From the NCBI RefSeq assembly GCF_030819275.1, contig NZ_JAUTBL010000001.1, positions 856,001 through 920,000 of the forward strand: DNA of 64,000 bases, given 5' to 3'. Origin of the DNA: Agrobacterium larrymoorei. Lineage in GTDB: Bacteria; Pseudomonadota; Alphaproteobacteria; Rhizobiales; Rhizobiaceae. Made by a program: the position numbers and the translations under genes. The notes beneath the pieces were generated by a model. It saw nothing but the letters and a program-made list of their open reading frames with translations, made no database searches and was not told where the DNA came from. Positions 56,650 to 64,000 of the stretch are shown here, piece after piece (the stretch's first letter is position 1; every line of letters starts with the position of its first letter).

Positions 56650-58305
56650 ATGAACGAGTACGAGATCAGCCGGATCATAGCGCTTGCGGACCGGCTGACG
56701 GCCCGTTTTCGTGTGGCCTTCCCCGAAGCGGGACAGAATAGCGTCTGGCAAATCGTCAGCAATCTCGTCCGCCTGCATCTCGAAGGCCATATGATAACGC
56801 TGACCAGCCTTATCGCTGCGTCCGGATTGCCCTATGGCACAGCGATCCGGTGTATACACGCACTTGAGGCGCGAGGCATGATCGGCCGGCAAGCGCGCAG
56901 CCGTAGCGGCAAGAGCTTCGTCTATTTTCCCACCCCCTCGCTTTTGAAAAACTTCGAGGCCTATGCCGAAGACGTCAAGCAAGAGTTGTCTCGAATGGTT
57001 GTGGAGGAACCGCGGCTCGACGCAACCAAATATTTTTTTGGCGGGGACCATCAACGCCACGCCCTGACGGAGCGTCAACTTCGGGGACTGCGCGATATAG
57101 AAGGCGTGGAAACACTGCAATTTCTGCTGCATAACGATTGGTACTTCATGTCGCTGCGTCACGTGTGGTCGGATTTTCGCAGCCGTATCGGCCCATCCGG
57201 CAATTTCACTCTTGTCGACCGGCAAACATTATATGAAACGATCAGGCGCAATGCCGAGCAACCGGTTTCCGGTGCCGACATCATCGCGATTGCGCCGTCA
57301 TGGGTGGGAGAGATGGCCGCTGGCGCCATCATCGCGCCACCGGGGCAGCATCAGCTTTGCGCAGACGTCGCCAGCCCACTGCATGCCATGCTGGCACCGT
57401 CAGGCCTCGAAATGGCCGTTCCTGCCTATGTGGCCATCGATCTGCTGGCCGTTCGCCGCGACCTTCTTGATGAAGAAGCCTTGAGCTATCCAACCAACCT
57501 TGATGCCGTCCTCGCCACGGCTCGGCAACTCCACACGCCGCGCCATAACCGTTACGGTATCGTCTGGGGCGGCAGTCGTGGGCTGGCGCTCGGGCACAGC
57601 TTCCTGTTCATCTTGTCATGCATGGGAGCGCAGTGGCCGCAAAACGGGGCCAATTCACTTGAGTCGGTTGCAACGTTTCTAACAGGAAGCGAAAGCGTGG
57701 CGGCATTCGAGTATTTGCGAATGCTGATCGAAGTCTCAGCTCCTGGCGTGTTGAATGGGGGGGCGGGGGAAACCCAGGCGGTGTTCGCCGCAGGATCAGC
57801 GGCGATGAGCTTTCTTTCTTCGCTGGATGCAACCCGCTTCGAACTCGACATAAATTCGAAGGTAAAGCACAGGGTCGCGTATCTTCCCCCTCCCATCGCA
57901 ACCCGTGGCCGCGGGAAGGTGCCCCTTGACGGCTTCTTTCTGGCGCTCCCGGCAAATCTTCCACCACCACGCCAAAAAACGGCCCAAGCCGTACTTGCGG
58001 CATTGGCATCGCCGGAAAGCACGGGCGTTGAAGAGGATGTAGGCCGGCTCCCCACCTCCTCACTCTTCAGCCTCATCCGAGATCCGGAACAGGCCAGAAA
58101 CTCTGCTATCCACGCCCTCATTGCCTCGCTCACGCGGCAGCACAAGCTCGTGGCGCCTTCTCCTATCCTACCCCCGCACGAAATCGTCGTTACTCAAATA
58201 TTGGGAGAACACCTACACGACGCTTTGGCCAACAATGCAAAAAACGGTACCGCAGCGCTCGCCTCGGCCGCAAATAAAATTCGATCCATAGGTTTAAACG
58301 CTTAA
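56650..58305 (+). CDS. Winged-helix domain fused to periplasmic-binding-protein-like domain (putative one-component regulator)
   Basis: A 551-residue protein without a signal peptide or membrane helix, so it should be cytoplasmic. Residues about 28-100 form a MarR/IclR-like winged helix: MITLTSLIAASGLPYGTAIRCIHALEARGMIGRQARSRSGKSFVYFP, with PYGTAIRCIHAL as likely recognition helix. Residues about 185-500 resemble a MalE/UgpB-type solute-binding protein (GADIIAIAPSWVGEMAAGAIIAPP, AVPAYVAIDLLAVRRDLLDEEALSYPTNLDAVLATARQL, GIVWGGSRGLALGHSFLFILSCMGA). Such a fusion would bind a ligand directly and change DNA binding. It lies at the end of the auxin/Liv cluster on the same strand. Function is inferred from architecture. 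Confidence 0.82.
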   Translation: MNEYEISRIIALADRLTARFRVAFPEAGQNSVWQIVSNLVRLHLEGHMITLTSLIAASGLPYGTAIRCIHALEARGMIGRQARSRSGKSFVYFPTPSLLKNFEAYAEDVKQELSRMVVEEPRLDATKYFFGGDHQRHALTERQLRGLRDIEGVETLQFLLHNDWYFMSLRHVWSDFRSRIGPSGNFTLVDRQTLYETIRRNAEQPVSGADIIAIAPSWVGEMAAGAIIAPPGQHQLCADVASPLHAMLAPSGLEMAVPAYVAIDLLAVRRDLLDEEALSYPTNLDAVLATARQLHTPRHNRYGIVWGGSRGLALGHSFLFILSCMGAQWPQNGANSLESVATFLTGSESVAAFEYLRMLIEVSAPGVLNGGAGETQAVFAAGSAAMSFLSSLDATRFELDINSKVKHRVAYLPPPIATRGRGKVPLDGFFLALPANLPPPRQKTAQAVLAALASPESTGVEEDVGRLPTSSLFSLIRDPEQARNSAIHALIASLTRQHKLVAPSPILPPHEIVVTQILGEHLHDALANNAKNGTAALASAANKIRSIGLNA

Positions 58306-58429
58306 CGGTTCAGAAAAAGAACAGCCAAGATCGTATAAGGCTACTGGAAGTCAGAAGAAGAGCAGTCCGAAATCGATGGCATGGAAGGCTGCCTCTTCCC
58401 CGGTGCTAAGATGGCGTCGTGTGTGGAAG

Positions 58430-59110
58430 GCACCCTCATTGAGGGAAGTTGGCTTCGTTATACAGCGCGTATCGAGTGCAGTCGTGTGTATGGCCCTTGA
58501 TGACTTCGGCATATAGCGCAAGACCGGCTACAAGATATTCAATCGCTACAAGGACGACGGGCTGGAAGCTCTGACGGACAGATCCCGGCGTCCGGTGCGC
58601 TACGCCAACCAACCTCCCGATCCTGTCGAGGCAATGATCGTGCGCCTCAAAGAAAGGGAAGCCGCATTGGGGTGCGCGCAAGATCCGCGAGTTGCTGGTG
58701 AAGAAACTCGCCGGGAACGTTCGCATTCCGGCGAACAGCACCGTGCACGCGGTGCTCGACCGCCATGGCCTTGTGCGCCAGACCCGCAAGAGGAACCGGG
58801 CAAACAAGGCCATGGGCACCACCCTGTCGCAAGCCGTCAATGCAAACGATCTGTGGTGCGCCGACTTCAAGGGCGAGTTCAAGCTTGGGAATAATCGTTA
58901 TTGTTACCCTTTGACCGTAACCGATCGGGCATCACGCTATCTATTGGCTTGCGAAGCCTTCGAATCGACACGCGAGCAAGCCGTGATCAGTGCCGGCCGA
59001 TCTCTATAGCGCCTCTTTGCACCCATACCTTGGCCTGCCGGACATCAATTACCCCTTCCATGACCGAGACATCATCGTCACCAAATTTCAATTGCTCGTC
59101 GCTCAGTAGC
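58430..59110 (+). pseudogene. IS481-family transposase relic
   Basis: Pieces in several frames match an IS481-type transposase. RKTGYKIFNRYKDDGLEALTDRSRRPVRYANQ is the helix-turn-helix part. After a frameshift, HWGARKIRELLVKKLAGNVRIPANSTVHAVLDRHGLV and NDLWCADFKGEFKLGNNRYCYPLTVTDRASRYLLACEAFEST form the integrase core (DDE start). The core is deleted after that, and LGLPDINYPFHDRDIIVT from the family's C-terminus follows near 59030-59090. Stops and shifts make it inactive. It lies between the catabolic cluster and the rrn operon. Confidence 0.85.
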
Positions 59111-59198
59111 GAGGTCACGGGATAGGACCAGCCGCGTTCGTCGGCGATTTGGCCTACTGAGGATCACTAGGAGAGAGCACCGTGCCAGCGCCAAAACG

Positions 59199-59232
59199 CA
59201 CGAAAGCCCTCCACAACGGGAGGGCTTTCGTG
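59199..59232 (-). terminator. Rho-independent terminator downstream of tRNA-fMet (rrn operon end)
   Basis: A 14-base-pair perfect stem, CACGAAAGCCCTCC (59199-59212) with GGAGGGCTTTCGTG (59219-59232), closes a 6-base loop. On the minus strand it is followed by GCGTTTTGG. It lies 20 bases past the tRNA-fMet 3' end, the proper place for the rrn operon terminator. The symmetric stem could also stop transcription from the left. Confidence 0.8.
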
Positions 59233-59251
59233 TTGAATTTCTTCGTCTATT

Positions 59252-59328
<77 letters not shown>

Positions 59329-59413
59329 TTGATTGTGAGCGACCGTGGCTTATACGCCCGGTTTTTTTGTTTTGCCGGTCCTCGAAGGCTTCTTGCCTTC
59401 TGCGGTTCGGCGG

Positions 59414-59435
59414 GGGCTGCTCCACCCCGCGTTGA
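59414..59435 (-). repeat. Partial duplication of the tRNA-fMet 5' end
   Basis: The 22 bases GGGCTGCTCCACCCCGCGTTGA at 59414-59435 repeat exactly those at 59311-59332, which cover the 5' part of tRNA-fMet and four bases of leader. The copies are in direct orientation 103 bases apart, between 5S and tRNA-fMet. The second copy cannot form a tRNA. Confidence 0.9.
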
Positions 59436-59473
59436 CTTTGTTCGACTTGGATGTCGAGTAATCTTTAGAACTG

Positions 59474-59501
59474 CAAAAGGCCGCTTTGGATGCGGCCTTT
59501 G
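59474..59501 (-). terminator. Hairpin downstream of 5S rRNA
   Basis: GGCCGC (59479-59484) and GCGGCC (59492-59497) form a stem with a 7-base loop; on the minus strand it is followed by TTTTGCAG. It may attenuate transcription or serve in processing between 5S and tRNA-fMet. Confidence 0.5.
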
Positions 59502-59557
59502 GTATCGGCCTTGGCCGGAGGAGTTTGATTTGAGAAGATTTATTCGTTGCGTTTAGC

Positions 59558-59676
59558 AGACCTGGCAGCGACCTACTCTCCCGCGTCTTAAGACGAAGTA
59601 CCATTGGCGCTGGGGCGTTTCACGGCCGTGTTCGGAATGGGAACGGGTGCAGCCGCCCCGCGATAACCACCAGGTC
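59558..59676 (-). rRNA. rrf: 5S ribosomal RNA
   Basis: On the minus strand the sequence GACCTGGTGGTTATCGCGGGGC through CCCGTTCCCATTCCGAACACGGCCGTGAAACGCCCCAGCGCC ends at GTCGCTGCCAGGTCT. Its terminal segments (GACCTGGTGG and CTGCCAGGTC) pair, and loop motifs CCGAACACGG and GGGAGAGTAGGTC are canonical. The ends are set by this pairing and may be off by a base or two. Confidence 0.95.
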
Positions 59677-59917
59677 GGCGAAACGCAACTGGCACATGCT
59701 TTTGCATGTGCTGTTGTATCGAGAAGCTGGGTGGCGAAGCCACATTTAATTTCAACACGTCTTTCTCCGACCTGTCTGTGTGTTGCCTTTCTCGCGTTTG
59801 AGTAAGGAGCCATACAGACCACGCGGTCGTCGCGCTTGTGGCGCGGCCCGTCCGGAGCGCTAAGCGCGTCAGGACAGAAGAGATGATGCTCATCTTCGAT
59901 GAGCATGAACAATGGGA

Positions 59918-62950
<3,033 letters not shown>

Positions 62951-63595
62951 TCTCATTGTCTATGCTCATCCATATTTGCTTGATTTGGAATTCCTGATCC
63001 TCTTCGCTTACGCTTGAGGGGTTCCAAATCTGGCCATACTGCAACCTCGCGGTATTCATAGAGCCAGCAAAATCCGATTACCTTTTACAATCGGATATTT
63101 CTTGATGCCATCGACGTGTTCGGTATGGTCTTCATTGAGGGCACGCCGGTGCACCTCGAAGCCATACCATTAAGACCAGCTTCTCGAGATATCATCCGGT
63201 GATGCGCGGTCAGGCAACACCAATCCAGCATCTTCATCAGAGGGACATAAGCCCCAACAACAAAAATGCCTCGGACAAGCTTCCTTCCTACCTCCAATCC
63301 CTCCACCAATTCCGGCCGACTAAGCCATCACATGGTTTCTCTGAGACTGGGCTCGGACGTTCCGGGTAAAACCCAAAACACCTGGAAGCTTCCAGACATA
63401 TCTTCTCTTCACAATGTATCCAAAACAGGCACCGTCATCGCATTCGATGAAGGTGCAAACCTTTATTTTCTTCAGAAGACAATTCGCAGCCGTAGGATCA
63501 ATTCTCCAATACAGCGCGATAGCGCGTCGCCGATCGTTCGGCGCCCTCGCGGAGGGTAGGTCCGAAGGACCGCTCACCCGTGAGCGCCAAAATTT
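62951..63595 (-). other. Internal transcribed spacer between tRNA-Ala and 23S rRNA
   Basis: The ITS is transcribed from the rrn promoter beyond the right edge. It has no gene. It contains half of the 23S processing stalk near 62940-62960. Short open frames here are not coding. Such spacers are often used for strain typing in rhizobia. Confidence 0.85.
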
Positions 63596-63671
63596 TGGTG
63601 GAGCTGAGCGGGATCGAACCGCTGACCCCCTGCTTGCAAAGCAGGTGCTCTCCCAGCTGAGCTACAGCCCC
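63596..63671 (-). tRNA. tRNA-Ala (TGC anticodon)
   Basis: A 76-base cloverleaf on the minus strand: acceptor GGGGCTG, D arm GCTCAGCTGGGAGAGC, anticodon arm CTGCTTTGCAAGCAG with anticodon TGC, T arm with GTTCGATCC, and encoded CCA. It is in the spacer between 16S and 23S, as is standard. Confidence 0.97.
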
Positions 63672-63764
63672 ATCCAGCTCGATCACCCAAGTCTTTCAAC
63701 CAGGCGCGGCAACAATTCGCATCGACCAACAGTCTCAACCCAAACCCTCATTCGCATATGCAAA

Positions 63765-63841
<77 letters not shown>

Positions 63842-64000
63842 ATTCCGGTACCGGTCAATGCGGCTTTTGTCTTCATGAAGAAAGAGAAACGTGGACGGCG
63901 ACACTTGCCATACCAATCCGGTTACCGAAGTAACTCCGTGGCGTATTACGTTTTCGATGGTCGCCTGACTGGCGCCATCTATGTTCTAAAAAGCACGGGA

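Overview
The window looks like chromosomal DNA of a Rhizobiaceae alphaproteobacterium (Agrobacterium/Rhizobium-like). The evidence is the moderately GC-rich sequence, an rrn operon ordered (16S)-tRNA-Ile-tRNA-Ala-23S-5S-tRNA-fMet, a 23S rRNA with a helix-9 intervening sequence of the kind common in Rhizobiales, and gene sets typical of soil and plant-associated bacteria. All of this is read from sequence alone; no database search was possible.

Layout. (1) 1-5.3 kb: a partial Zn/Cd/Pb P1B-ATPase (minus) behind a MerR-type operator/promoter, an EamA permease, an arginase-ornithine cyclodeaminase operon with a divergent Lrp/AsnC regulator, and tRNA-Gln. (2) 5.5-10.2 kb: an IS6-like transposase relic, then a minus-strand operon under a cobalamin riboswitch: a CbiX-like/[2Fe-2S] ferredoxin fusion, an Opp/Nik-type binding protein and two permeases, with no ATPase gene. 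(3) 10.7-15.4 kb: fecI-fecR-fecA-like surface signalling and TonB uptake. (4) 16.6-31.1 kb: a stress-tolerance island: FixL/FixJ-like pair, frameshifted peroxiredoxin with DsbA-like thioredoxin, HdeD, KefB-like antiporter, triple-BON protein, three small heat-shock proteins, CbpA/CbpM, an accessory dnaK-grpE pair, a Crp/Fnr regulator, and an IS5 relic at its edge. (5) 31.3-37.3 kb: Fe(III) ABC transporter of FbpABC type and a NarX/NarL-type two-component pair.

(6) 38.1-58.3 kb: a large plus-strand catabolic region. It starts with an NMT1/TauA-type ABC transporter, a PanE-like reductase and a class II aldolase-like protein. It continues with a complete iac-type indole-3-acetic acid (auxin) degradation locus (iacH, A, B, I, C, D, E, F, G, with iacR on the opposite strand), then a Liv-type ABC importer with a fused LivM-LivG, a frameshifted SnoaL-like gene, and an unusual cytoplasmic protein joining a winged helix to a periplasmic-binding-protein-like domain. 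The likely logic is uptake of an aromatic acid by the Liv system, attack by IacA (reduced flavin from IacG) and IacE, ring oxygenation by the IacCD Rieske oxygenase fed by IacF, and repression by IacR until substrate is present. The HTH-SBP protein and a 16-base motif repeated upstream of the PanE-like gene and iacH suggest a second regulatory layer.

(7) 58.4-64 kb: an IS481 relic, the rrn terminator, tRNA-fMet, 5S, 23S, tRNA-Ala and tRNA-Ile, all on the minus strand; the 16S gene lies beyond the right edge.

The best candidate for an undescribed system is the HTH-SBP one-component regulator beside the auxin/Liv locus. The riboswitch-controlled CbiX-like/ferredoxin protein, which lacks the expected chelatase histidines, comes second.
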